Source: RUG11241 sp964560085
GTDB lineage: Bacteria > Bacillota_I > Bacilli_A > RF39 > UBA660
DNA length: 64,000 nt
Assembly: GCA_964560085.1 (NCBI GenBank)
Contig: CAZLKF010000006.1
Location: 1 to 64,000, forward strand
Direction: 5' to 3'
The notes under the pieces were generated by a model. It was not told the DNA's origin and ran no database searches. It worked only from the letters and a program-made list of their open reading frames with translations. Both the position numbers and the translations under genes were made by a program. This document shows, one piece after another, positions 51,825-60,332 of the stretch (positions are counted from its first letter, which is position 1; each line of letters starts with the position of its first letter).

Positions 51825-52643
51825 ATGGTAGTAATTGAAAGGACATCGAAAATGAAGAAATTAATTGGAATATTGTTTATTATTTTTCCGTTATTTGTTG
51901 ATGCTGAATATGTATTTGCAGCACGGTGTGAATATAAATATCCAGGTGAAGATTGTAAATTAATTGTGCATCAAGAAGAAAATGAGGGCATCTCTCCGGA
52001 AATAGAAGGCACATCTATTAATTGCACTCCAGTTGGTTCAGTATATATGTTTAATGATTTTTCATTTTATTCAACAATTTTTTATGACAATAATGGAAAT
52101 TTTAAGTGTCCTACCCTTATGGCTACTACAAGAGTAACCGCTGGTCGCACTAATGCAACCTTACTTAGTGATGGAGTAGGTGCTACTCTTTGCCCAAGAG
52201 GTTGTCCACAAGTTGCTGGAGAACTAAAACAAGATGATCCTCCACCAACTCCTGATAAGCCCATCACCCCACCAGATCCATATAAGGGCGTCGAAAAATG
52301 TGAAAAGGGAACAACTGATGAAATAAACTATATTGTCGCGTGTGGGTGTATTCCTGCAAACGTAGCAGATATTACAAGTAAGGTCTATTATATTCTTAGA
52401 GTAATAGGTCCAATTCTTTTAATTATAGTTGGTGGAGTTGAAATGGCTAAGGCAGTAGGAACCCAAGATGAAAGCGCAATTGAAAAAGCTAAAAAGAAGC
52501 TTGTCAATAAAGCAATTGCAGCAGCTGCTATATTTTTAGTATTTACATTAATAAAGTTAGGAATCAGTATCGTCCGCGATCAAAGTCAAACAGTAGAACT
52601 TTATGAATGCCTTGAATATTTGTTGAATGGCTATAAAATTTAA
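51825..52643 (+). CDS. VirB2-like T4SS pilin with N-terminal ectodomain, copy 1
   Basis: A 272-residue protein. A signal peptide (ATG 51825, or ATG 51852 with MKKLIGILF), an external domain of about 125 residues with several cysteines (for example LCPRGCP), a proline-rich hinge PPPTPDKPITPPDP, then a VirB2/T4SS-pilin module: two helices (about 190-206 and 232-247) with a basic loop EKAKKKLVNKA. The module is about 90% identical to the one in 55315-56106, while the N-terminal halves differ. VirB2 proteins form T4SS pili; the large ectodomain is unusual and may be a surface tip or receptor-binding part (inference). Confidence 0.75.
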   Translation: MVVIERTSKMKKLIGILFIIFPLFVDAEYVFAARCEYKYPGEDCKLIVHQEENEGISPEIEGTSINCTPVGSVYMFNDFSFYSTIFYDNNGNFKCPTLMATTRVTAGRTNATLLSDGVGATLCPRGCPQVAGELKQDDPPPTPDKPITPPDPYKGVEKCEKGTTDEINYIVACGCIPANVADITSKVYYILRVIGPILLIIVGGVEMAKAVGTQDESAIEKAKKKLVNKAIAAAAIFLVFTLIKLGISIVRDQSQTVELYECLEYLLNGYKI

Positions 52644-52684
52644 AGAAGGTTAGACATTAATCAATGTACAACTTTCTTTTTTTT
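52642..52684 (+). terminator. Terminator after VirB2-like copy 1
   Basis: A long imperfect stem from AAAGAAGGTT (52642-52651) to its partner ending near 52678, with T's at 52677-52684. Confidence 0.6.
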
Positions 52685-52741
52685 GTAAAATCACTAGGAA
52701 ATCAGTTAAAAATAAATTATAATATTATAGAAGGTGAAAAT

Positions 52742-54853
52742 ATGAAGGAGCAAATTATCAATTTATTAAAAAAGCAAAAGTATGCATTATCTACTCAAGA
52801 AATATACGATGTGTTAAATTTAGATAGTGTGGAAGAATTAAAAAGTTTAATTAAAGAACTTGATCAATTAGAAAAAGATTTATTAATTTATCGCACAAAA
52901 AAAGATAATTATATGCTTTTTCAAGAAAGTCATTTAAAGGCTGGAAAATTCATAAGCAATAAAAATGGTTATGGTTTTGTTGACATCAATGAAACTGAAG
53001 ATATATATATATCAAAAACTAATACTAATAAAGCAATTCATGGCGATACAGTATTTGTTGAAGTAATTAATGAAACAGCTGGTAAAAGAGAAGGAAAGAT
53101 TGTTAAAATCGTTGATAGATCAGCTAAGGAATTAGTTGGAGAATACAATGTTGTTGAAAACAATGGAATTGTAACTCCAGATGATGATCATTATAAATTT
53201 AAAATTGCGGTTAGTTTTGAAAATAGTATGGGTGCAATTGATGGACATAAAGTATTAGTAAAAATATTAAACCGTAAATCAGAAAATTTATATAGTGGAG
53301 AGATTGTACGTGTTATTGGTCATAAAAATGACCCAGGGATTGATGTTTTGTCGATTGCATGTAAATATAACCTTGCAGATGAATTTTCATCAGAAATAGA
53401 GAAAGAATTAGAAAATATTCCATATGAAGTTGATGAAAAAGAAAAAAAGAATCGTCGCGATTTAAGAGAAAAAAAGATTTTCACAATAGATGGAGCTGAT
53501 ACTAAAGATATCGATGATGCCATATCTCTAGATGTTCTGGATAATGGTAATTATTTACTAGGTGTTCATATTGCTGATGTTAGCCATTATGTAAGTGAAG
53601 CAAGTGCAATTGGCTTAGAAGCAGAGGATCGCGGAACAAGTGTCTACTTAGGTGGCAGAGTAATACCAATGTTGCCTCAAAAGCTATCAAATGGTATTTG
53701 TTCACTTAACCCTAATACTGATCGTTTAACTATATCATGTGATATGGAAATTGATCTTAGTGGAAATATTGTTAAATCAGACATTTATTTGAGTCTTATT
53801 AATTCAAAAAAACAAATGACTTATCATGATGTTAATAAAATTTTAACAGAGAATGTTATTCCAGCTGGATATGAAGAATTCAGTGAAACTTTAATCAAAA
53901 TGAATGAGTTAGCTCATCTATTAAGAAAAAATAAAGAATCAAGAGGATATATTGATTTTGACATTGAAGAAGCAAAAATTGAGATCGATGAACGTGGTGA
54001 AGCAATTGATATAAAACCGCGAGTTCGTGGTGAAGGTGAAAAATTAATTGAAGACTTTATGATTGCTGCTAATGAAGCGGTTGCTTCAACAATTTATTAC
54101 ATGGATTTGCCTTTCTTATATCGTGTTCACGGCACACCATCAGAAGAAAAAATAATGAATTTCACTAAGTTTATTGGAATTCTTGGCTATAAAATTAACG
54201 GGAAAATTAAGAATATAACACCAAAAACTATTCAGAGAATTTTGGAATCATTAGAAGATAAACCAGAATATGGTATATTGTCACAATTATTGCTTAGAAG
54301 TATGCAGAAAGCCATTTATGATAAGAATAATATTGGACATTTTGGCATAGCAAGTAAGTGTTATACTCATTTTACATCGCCAATCAGAAGATTTCCAGAT
54401 TTAACAGTTCATCGCTTATTAAAGACATACTTGTTTGAACAAAAATTAGATGTTAATACTATTGAACGCGTTGAAACAAGATTAGATATAATTGGACCAC
54501 ATTCATCTAAAAAAGAGCGAGATGCTTTTGAGTGCGAATGTGAAGTTGATGATATGAAAATGGCTGAATATATGGCAAAACACATTGGTGAAGAGTATAA
54601 TGGTATTGTGAGTGAAGTTTTAAACTTTGGAATGTTTATTCAACTTGATAATTTGGTTGATGGTTTAGTCAGAATAGATAGTTTAAATGAGAGATACATT
54701 TTTGATGAAGAAACTTTCACAATTAGAAGCAAGCATGACAAAAGAGGCTATCGTTTAGGTGATAAAGTAAAAATCAAAGTGATTGCAGCTGATAAAACAA
54801 CTCATAAAATTGATTTCGAAATGGTGGAAAAATTAAATGATAGAAATAAATAA
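52742..54853 (+). CDS. rnr: Ribonuclease R
   Basis: A 703-residue 3'-5' exoribonuclease that degrades structured RNA and works with SmpB-tmRNA in quality control. An N-terminal winged helix, cold-shock domains, the RNB core with TIDGADTKDIDDAISL (catalytic aspartates) and GTSVYLGGRVIPMLPQKLSN, then an S1 domain (about 620-695; GIVSEVLNFGMFIQLDN). ATG 52742 has AAGGTGAA; longer forms from 52664 lack a site. It overlaps smpB by 17 bases. Normal for the family. Confidence 0.95.
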   Translation: MKEQIINLLKKQKYALSTQEIYDVLNLDSVEELKSLIKELDQLEKDLLIYRTKKDNYMLFQESHLKAGKFISNKNGYGFVDINETEDIYISKTNTNKAIHGDTVFVEVINETAGKREGKIVKIVDRSAKELVGEYNVVENNGIVTPDDDHYKFKIAVSFENSMGAIDGHKVLVKILNRKSENLYSGEIVRVIGHKNDPGIDVLSIACKYNLADEFSSEIEKELENIPYEVDEKEKKNRRDLREKKIFTIDGADTKDIDDAISLDVLDNGNYLLGVHIADVSHYVSEASAIGLEAEDRGTSVYLGGRVIPMLPQKLSNGICSLNPNTDRLTISCDMEIDLSGNIVKSDIYLSLINSKKQMTYHDVNKILTENVIPAGYEEFSETLIKMNELAHLLRKNKESRGYIDFDIEEAKIEIDERGEAIDIKPRVRGEGEKLIEDFMIAANEAVASTIYYMDLPFLYRVHGTPSEEKIMNFTKFIGILGYKINGKIKNITPKTIQRILESLEDKPEYGILSQLLLRSMQKAIYDKNNIGHFGIASKCYTHFTSPIRRFPDLTVHRLLKTYLFEQKLDVNTIERVETRLDIIGPHSSKKERDAFECECEVDDMKMAEYMAKHIGEEYNGIVSEVLNFGMFIQLDNLVDGLVRIDSLNERYIFDEETFTIRSKHDKRGYRLGDKVKIKVIAADKTTHKIDFEMVEKLNDRNK

Positions 54854-55283
54854 TAGACAAGCAAAGTTTAATTATGAGATTTTAGAAACATATGAAGCTG
54901 GAATTGTTTTAACAGGAACAGAAATTAAATCCTTGAAAAATGGGAATGCTAATATTAAAGATAGCTATGCCATTATTAAGGAACAAGAAATATATTTGCT
55001 TAATATGCATATTAGTCATTATGAAGAAGGCAATATTTTCAATCATGATGAAACAAGAACGAGAAAGTTATTATTGCACAAAAATGAAATCTTAAAGTTA
55101 AAAAATAAGATAGACTTGAATGGATTTACTATAATACCTTTAAAAATTTATTTTGTAAAAAGACACGCCAAAGTATTAATTGGTTTGGCAAAAGGCAAAA
55201 AATTATATGACAAACGTGAAGATATCAAAAAGAAAGATATTGAGCGCGAAATAAGAAAAGATTTTAAAGAAAGATTAAAATAA
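54837..55283 (+). CDS. smpB: SsrA-binding protein SmpB
   Basis: A 148-residue protein that carries tmRNA into stalled ribosomes. NRQAKFNYEILETYEAGIVL opens it; GTEIKSLKNGNANIKDSYA, HISHYEEGNIFNHDETRTRK and the basic C-terminal tail are all conserved. It is coupled to rnr by a 17-base overlap; GGTGGA lies before the ATG. No tmRNA gene follows at once: a VirB2-like gene starts 31 bases later. Confidence 0.97.
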   Translation: MIEINNRQAKFNYEILETYEAGIVLTGTEIKSLKNGNANIKDSYAIIKEQEIYLLNMHISHYEEGNIFNHDETRTRKLLLHKNEILKLKNKIDLNGFTIIPLKIYFVKRHAKVLIGLAKGKKLYDKREDIKKKDIEREIRKDFKERLK

Positions 55284-55314
55284 AAAATTCTAATAATACT
55301 GAAAGGATTTAGAT

Positions 55315-56106
55315 GTGACAAAAATGGTTAGTTATGCAATGGACAATTTGAAAAAAAGATTATACATGATGATATTTGTACTATTATTAAGTTTTTTTTC
55401 GTGTATAACTATGGCAAAAGGAGAAACATATTATCGTTATTATTATGAAGGCGATAATGTGATAGTGACTTCCGAAACTTTATCAGCAAATGTATCAGTA
55501 TATGAAACAGGAACCAATTTATGCAAAATAGGTGACTATTACATTCTTAATCAATCTTACGTAGATGAGTGTCCCGAATATATAAGCTATTGGAATAATG
55601 GTAATTATGAATATTTTGTTGTTAAATTAGAAACCGCAAAAAATGCTTCAGATGACTATGGAGCATTTTATTGCCTTTCTTCTGTATGCAATCCTACTAA
55701 TAATAATCCTGGTACGGATACTCCTATTATTTCGCCAGATCCATATAAAGGTGTGGAAAAATGTGAAAAAGGTGTAACTGATGAGATAAATTACATTGTG
55801 GCGTGTGGGTGTATTCCAGCAAACATAGCTGATATTATGAGTAGAGTTTATTATATCTTGAGGGTAGTAGGACCAATTCTTTTAATCATAGTTGGTGGAA
55901 TTGAAATGGCAAAAGCAGTAGCAACTCAAGATGAAAGTTCTATCGAAAAAGCCAAGAAAAAACTTGTTAATAAAGCAATTGCAGCAGCTGCCATATTTGT
56001 AGTATTTACAATAATAAAGCTAGGCGTTAGTATTGTTCGTGATCAAAGTCAAACAGTAGAACTATATGAGTGCCTTGAGTATTTATTAAATGGTTATAAT
56101 ATTTAA
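55315..56106 (+). CDS. VirB2-like T4SS pilin with N-terminal ectodomain, copy 2
   Basis: A 263-residue paralogue of 51825-52643. Signal peptide (about 12-35; LLLSFFSCITMAKG), a different external domain (about 36-135, with four or more cysteines), then the VirB2-like module, 108 of its last 120 residues being the same as in copy 1 by hand alignment. GTG 55315 is the likely start (AAGGA 8 bases before); ATG 55324 is possible. With no promoter in the 31-base gap after smpB, it is probably co-transcribed with rnr-smpB. A terminator ends it. Confidence 0.75.
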   Translation: MTKMVSYAMDNLKKRLYMMIFVLLLSFFSCITMAKGETYYRYYYEGDNVIVTSETLSANVSVYETGTNLCKIGDYYILNQSYVDECPEYISYWNNGNYEYFVVKLETAKNASDDYGAFYCLSSVCNPTNNNPGTDTPIISPDPYKGVEKCEKGVTDEINYIVACGCIPANIADIMSRVYYILRVVGPILLIIVGGIEMAKAVATQDESSIEKAKKKLVNKAIAAAAIFVVFTIIKLGVSIVRDQSQTVELYECLEYLLNGYNI

Positions 56107-56127
56107 GAAAGCTTAGCTTTCTTTTTT
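56105..56127. terminator. Terminator between VirB2-like copy 2 and the RodA gene
   Basis: An 8-bp stem AAGAAAGC / GCTTTCTT (56105-56112 with 56116-56123) plus T's; it serves two converging genes. Confidence 0.75.
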
Positions 56128-57165
56128 ACTGATGTTTCTGATAATTGCCAGCATAATTGTATAACTAAGTAAACTTGAACCTCCATAACTGATAAAAGGC
56201 AAAGTAATTCCTGTTATGGGAACTAAACCAAGAGTCATTCCTATATTTTGAAATTGCTGATACAAAAGAATGGAGAAAAACCCAATGATTATTAATTTAT
56301 CCCGAGTGTTTTTAGTTTTAGTAGCAATATTTAGTAAATATAAATCAAAGCATATGAAGATGATTAATAGAAAAACACTCAAAATAAACCCAAAAGAAGA
56401 AGCAAAAGAAGCAAATATGAAATCAGTATGCGCCTCAGGATAGTAAACATTAATGTCATTAAAATTAATGTTAATTCCTGTTGATCCCATAGCGGTTAAA
56501 GCATTATTTAATTGATATCCCGTCTGATTTTGCCAATTGATTAACCTTTCTATTCTTAAAAACATAGAATCACCAAAAATTTTAATCATTAATTCTTGAT
56601 TCTGATAATATAATAAAAAGATGAAACTTATAATTAATCCAATTGCAAACCCACTTATAATAATGTACTTATACTTTGAGGAATAGCAAAAAAGTATCCC
56701 TAAAACACTAATAGTATATATAATTACTAATCCGGTATCAGGTTGCAGAAAAGTAAGAATGGCGGGAATTAGCAAGATTAAAAAAACTTTGAAAAATTTA
56801 TTATTGCTTTTACTTAAAACATTAGCTATAAAAATAACAATAATTATTTTTACAAATTCACTTGGCTGAATTGTACCGAAAAAAGGTATATTAAACCAGC
56901 ACCTTGCGTTGTTTATAGGAGTAGCAAGCAGTAAGAGCCCAATTAAAGAAACAACGCCTATAATGTATAATAATACTATATTCTTATTTATAATATCATT
57001 ACTTTTAAACTTAAAAAAAATTAAAAAACATAATAAATACATAATTATTTGTTTAATATATATATTTTTTAAATGTTCTGGTAAAATTGACTTTGCAGAA
57101 TAAATAGTAATAATACTTATGATAAAAAATATAAGCAAATAGATTAACATTTTTTTATTCCGCAT
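56113..57165 (-). CDS. RodA/FtsW/SpoVE-family peptidoglycan polymerase
   Basis: A 350-residue, about ten-span SEDS glycosyltransferase that polymerises lipid II. GTIQPSEFVK, PDTGLVIIY (with the catalytic-type aspartate) and the late ITLPFISYGGSSLL are family motifs, and YYPEAHTDFIFA lies in the large loop. RodA, FtsW and SpoVE cannot be separated by eye; the short size and nearby class B PBP suit a RodA- or SpoVE-type pair. It converges on the VirB2-like gene. Confidence 0.88.
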   Translation of the reverse strand: MRNKKMLIYLLIFFIISIITIYSAKSILPEHLKNIYIKQIIMYLLCFLIFFKFKSNDIINKNIVLLYIIGVVSLIGLLLLATPINNARCWFNIPFFGTIQPSEFVKIIIVIFIANVLSKSNNKFFKVFLILLIPAILTFLQPDTGLVIIYTISVLGILFCYSSKYKYIIISGFAIGLIISFIFLLYYQNQELMIKIFGDSMFLRIERLINWQNQTGYQLNNALTAMGSTGININFNDINVYYPEAHTDFIFASFASSFGFILSVFLLIIFICFDLYLLNIATKTKNTRDKLIIIGFFSILLYQQFQNIGMTLGLVPITGITLPFISYGGSSLLSYTIMLAIIRNISKKES

Positions 57166-57256
57166 AATATCACCATTATTATAATGGTTGAATCGAAAAA
57201 AAATAATAAAGTTTTCAAAAGAAAAAATTTATAGTATAATTAATACGGAGGAATTT

Positions 57257-57571
57257 ATGGAATATATATATTATTTAATAATAATTGTTGTTTTGTTGTT
57301 AATTGCTTTTGCAATCACAAATTCTAAACGAAAAGACTTTAAAATGGAAGCAAATAAATTAGTTGAATATCTTGGAGGTAAAAATAACATTATAAAATAC
57401 GAATGTAATTTATCAAGATTCATTGTTGAAGTTAAAGACATTACAATTGTTAATAAAGATTCAATTCAAAAAATGGGTGCTAAAGGAATAGTAGAAATCG
57501 ATAATCAATTAAAAATAATTTTTGGAGAAGATGCTATTCAATTAAAGAAATATATAGATGAGTTAAAGTGA
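57257..57571 (+). CDS. Membrane-anchored PTS EIIB-like protein
   Basis: A 104-residue protein: a membrane helix (about 4-20) and a single glucose-type EIIB fold (about 30-104; LVEYLGGKNNI, then KYECNLSRFIVEVKD, then KMGAKGIVEI and IIFGEDA). In real EIIB the phosphocysteine lies in C-x-T-R; here C comes one position earlier (ECNLSR), so N takes the active place. It probably cannot pass phosphate normally. ATG 57257 has GGAGG; an upstream ATG does not. A sensor-type role beside the histidine kinase is only a guess. Confidence 0.7.
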   Translation: MEYIYYLIIIVVLLLIAFAITNSKRKDFKMEANKLVEYLGGKNNIIKYECNLSRFIVEVKDITIVNKDSIQKMGAKGIVEIDNQLKIIFGEDAIQLKKYIDELK

Positions 57572-57585
57572 TTTAACTCATTTTT
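57558..57585 (+). terminator. Terminator after the EIIB-like gene
   Basis: A perfect 10-bp stem ATGAGTTAAA / TTTAACTCAT (57558-57567 with 57572-57581) and T's; it overlaps the stop codon. Confidence 0.78.
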
Positions 57586-57638
57586 CGACAAAACTAGACA
57601 TATGATAATTGTATTATTATGTCGAGAGGAGCCGAAAA

Positions 57639-58889
57639 ATGGATTTTTTTGAACTAACTATTTGCAATTGCATTGCTGTAACATTTCCAATTTTAATATA
57701 TTTTATCTATCTTATTTATAATTACCAGTTCGATAAAAAAGCCAATGATATAATTTTAGATATCTGTTTAATTACATCATACTATTTATGCTTTAAAATT
57801 CAATCTGATTCCCTAGTGAATTTTCCATATTTTATAATATCATTACCACTCCTAATTGCTTATTTAAAAGATAAGCAATCAGCAATTATTCTACTTTCTT
57901 TTTTTCCAACTTTGTATTTTTATTTAACATATAATGAAGGATTAGTTATATTTTTTGTTGAGAAGATAATTCTCTATATTTTATACAAGATAATAAAAGA
58001 TAAAAGCAAATTTACTATTTCCTTTTTAATTGTAAGAGCAAGTAGTGTTATGATTTTTTTTAGATTTGTAGCACTTAAAGAATTTAGCACAGTCTACGTT
58101 TTGAAATATATTCTTGTCCTAGTAATTGGTGTAGCTATCACATATATTATCATTGCTATTTTTAAGAAAAATGACAAAATAATGAAATTGTATATGGATT
58201 TTAATGATTTAAAAAAGGAAAAGCAAATAAAGGAATCTTTATTTAAAATAACGCATGAAATAAAAAATCCCATTGCAGTATGCAAAGGATATTTAGATAT
58301 GTATGATGTTGAAAATATAGACCATAGTAAAAAGTATATTCCAATAATTAAAAGTGAGATTGAAAGAACTTTAGTACTTTTACAAGATTTTCTGTGTTTA
58401 AGAAAATTAAAAATAGATAAAGATATAATGGACTTGACAATTCTCTTGGAAGAGACACTAGATGAAATAACCTTATATGAAGAAATAAAAAAAGTAAGTT
58501 ATATCAAAAAATATAATGTAGATGATGAAATATTAATAGAAGGGGATTATAATCGTTTAAAACAAGTTTTAGTTAATATTATTAAAAATAGTATTGAAGC
58601 TTTAGAGGATAATAAAGGAATTATTATTGTAAAAATGCAAGTTAAGAAAAACATTGTTAATTTATCAATTATCGATAACGGGTTGGGAATGTCACAAGAA
58701 ATGCTTAATAAAATTAAAGAACCTTTTTTCACAACAAAAATAAAAGGAACAGGATTAGGTGTCCCTTTATCTTATGAGATTATTGAATCGCATGGCTTTA
58801 CAATTGATTATACTTCAAAATTATATGAGGGAACAACGGTGTCAATAACCATGCCAACCTATAAAAAAAGCAAGATTAATTCGCGATAA
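57639..58889 (+). CDS. Orphan sensor histidine kinase (sporulation-kinase-like)
   Basis: A 416-residue kinase: about six membrane helices in the first 180 residues with almost no external domain, a HisKA domain with H206 (ITHEIKNP), and an HATPase_c domain (N box NIIKNSIEAL, G1 IDNGLGMS, G2 GTGLGVPL). No response regulator is adjacent. Membrane-embedded orphan kinases of this type, such as KinB, feed the sporulation phosphorelay in Bacillota; that fits the spore genes here but is inference. ATG 57639 has AGGAG. Confidence 0.85.
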   Translation: MDFFELTICNCIAVTFPILIYFIYLIYNYQFDKKANDIILDICLITSYYLCFKIQSDSLVNFPYFIISLPLLIAYLKDKQSAIILLSFFPTLYFYLTYNEGLVIFFVEKIILYILYKIIKDKSKFTISFLIVRASSVMIFFRFVALKEFSTVYVLKYILVLVIGVAITYIIIAIFKKNDKIMKLYMDFNDLKKEKQIKESLFKITHEIKNPIAVCKGYLDMYDVENIDHSKKYIPIIKSEIERTLVLLQDFLCLRKLKIDKDIMDLTILLEETLDEITLYEEIKKVSYIKKYNVDDEILIEGDYNRLKQVLVNIIKNSIEALEDNKGIIIVKMQVKKNIVNLSIIDNGLGMSQEMLNKIKEPFFTTKIKGTGLGVPLSYEIIESHGFTIDYTSKLYEGTTVSITMPTYKKSKINSR

Positions 58890-58900
58890 TCTTACTTTTT
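58872..58900. terminator. Bidirectional terminator between histidine kinase and rpsT
   Basis: A 7-bp stem AAGATTA / TAATCTT (58872-58878 with 58887-58893), with T's on one side and A's on the other. Confidence 0.6.
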
Positions 58901-59164
58901 TTATTCCATTGTATTAACTTTTTTAGTTAATCTTGATTTATTACGAGCAACATAATTTTTGCTGGCGACACCTTTTTTGGCTGCTTTGTCAATCTTTTTA
59001 ATAGCTACATTTAAACTACTTTTAGCTTTTTCACTATCTTTTGCTGCAACTGCTTTTTCAACTTTTTTCATAGCATTCTTCATAGCTGCTTCGTAATCAT
59101 TGTTGCTTTCACTTTTTTTGGCAATTATTTTTACTTTCTTCTTTGCATTTTTCATATTAGGCAT
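58901..59164 (-). CDS. rpsT: 30S ribosomal protein S20
   Basis: An 87-residue, lysine- and alanine-rich helical protein that binds 16S rRNA. MPNMKNAKKKVK, a central EAAMKNAMKKVEKAV and KGVASKNYVARNKSRLTKKV match S20. GGAGGTGA precedes the ATG on the minus strand. It is divergent from gpr; the rpsT-gpr-spoIIP cluster is the classical Bacillus arrangement. Confidence 0.96.
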   Translation of the reverse strand: MPNMKNAKKKVKIIAKKSESNNDYEAAMKNAMKKVEKAVAAKDSEKAKSSLNVAIKKIDKAAKKGVASKNYVARNKSRLTKKVNTME

Positions 59165-59268
59165 ACTTTAGTTCACCTCCAAGTCATTTCTTTCATATTT
59201 TAGCATACTTATTTTAAAAAAGCAAATAAAAACAATGAAATTGTCAATTATAATTAAAGGTGATATTA

Positions 59269-60288
59269 ATGAAACACGAAGTTGATTTAAATAGATATAA
59301 AGTGCATACTGACTTGGCAATTGAAGATACTAATTTATTAAAAGAAAACATGAAAATCGAAAAAATTGATGATATAACAATTACTTCGATAGACATTGAT
59401 CAAAAAATTTCAATAAAAACGCAAAAAAAGGTTGGAAAATATGTAACACTAGAATTTAATGATATAACTGATTATAATAACAGAACTAAATTAAAAGAAA
59501 TATTTGTTAAAACTCTAAAAAAATTGATTAAAGATTTGAATTTATTAAATAAGAAATGCCTTGTTATTGGCTTAGGAAATAGTGATTCAACTCCTGATTC
59601 TTTAGGACCACTAACTGTAAAAAAAATTATTGTTACTCGTCATATTGCCGCTTTAGGACAATTAGGTGAGGGTTTTAGCAATGTTTGTGCTTATGATGTT
59701 GGCGTTAAAGGTCAAACAGGAATTGAAAGCTTCGAAATAATTTCTGCTATAGTGAAAACTGTGAACCCGGAATTTATTATTGTTGTTGATGCTTTAGCAA
59801 GTCAGGCTGTTGAAAGATTAAATAAAACGATTCAGATAACTGATGCTGGTATTAATCCTGGCAGTGGTATTGGAAACAATTGCCAAGAAATAAGTAGAGA
59901 AAGTTTGCAAATCCCAGTGATTGCCATTGGGGTCCCCACAGTTGTTGATGCTGTTACTATCGTTAATGATACAATAAATTATATTTATAAACATTTTATA
60001 TATGTTAAAAATAACCTCAATAATCCGGCCAACAAGCTAAAAGTAGGAAATGAGAATTACTTGAAAAAAAATATAAAAATTGATAAAAGTAGTCGTCAAG
60101 AAATACTTGGTCTTATAGGAAACTTAGATGAAGAAGAAACAAAAGAATTAATTTACGAAACTCTTTCTCCCACTGGCTATAATTTAATGGTAACGCCCAA
60201 AGAAATTGATTTTGTCATTGGTAATTTAGTTGATGTAATAAGTGGAGGAATAAATCAAGCAGTTCATGATAATGTCACTAATATGTGA
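59269..60288 (+). CDS. gpr: Spore germination endopeptidase GPR
   Basis: A 339-residue protease that degrades small acid-soluble spore proteins at germination. LVIGLGNSDSTPDSLGPLTV and IIVVDALASQ supply the two aspartates of the active site, and ITDAGINPGSGIGN and VIAIGVPTVVDA are family motifs. The N-terminal propeptide ends near the YKVHTDLAIE stretch, as in Bacillus, where autocleavage occurs. ATG 59269 has AAGGTGAT. It is the strongest evidence that this organism makes spores. Confidence 0.95.
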   Translation: MKHEVDLNRYKVHTDLAIEDTNLLKENMKIEKIDDITITSIDIDQKISIKTQKKVGKYVTLEFNDITDYNNRTKLKEIFVKTLKKLIKDLNLLNKKCLVIGLGNSDSTPDSLGPLTVKKIIVTRHIAALGQLGEGFSNVCAYDVGVKGQTGIESFEIISAIVKTVNPEFIIVVDALASQAVERLNKTIQITDAGINPGSGIGNNCQEISRESLQIPVIAIGVPTVVDAVTIVNDTINYIYKHFIYVKNNLNNPANKLKVGNENYLKKNIKIDKSSRQEILGLIGNLDEEETKELIYETLSPTGYNLMVTPKEIDFVIGNLVDVISGGINQAVHDNVTNM

Positions 60289-60298
60289 CATTTTATTT
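60271..60298 (+). terminator. Hairpin/terminator at the gpr 3' end
   Basis: An 8-bp stem AATGTCAC / GTGACATT (60271-60278 with 60285-60292) with a TTATTTT tail, overlapping the gpr stop. It may lower read-through into spoIIP. Confidence 0.65.
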
Positions 60299-60332
60299 TC
60301 AAAAACACTATATACTATAATTGGTGATTAAT

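Noticed and set aside
55284..55314. A tmRNA (ssrA) gene after smpB
   Set aside because: Only 31 bases separate smpB from the next gene, and no CCA-ended tRNA-like fold is present nearby.
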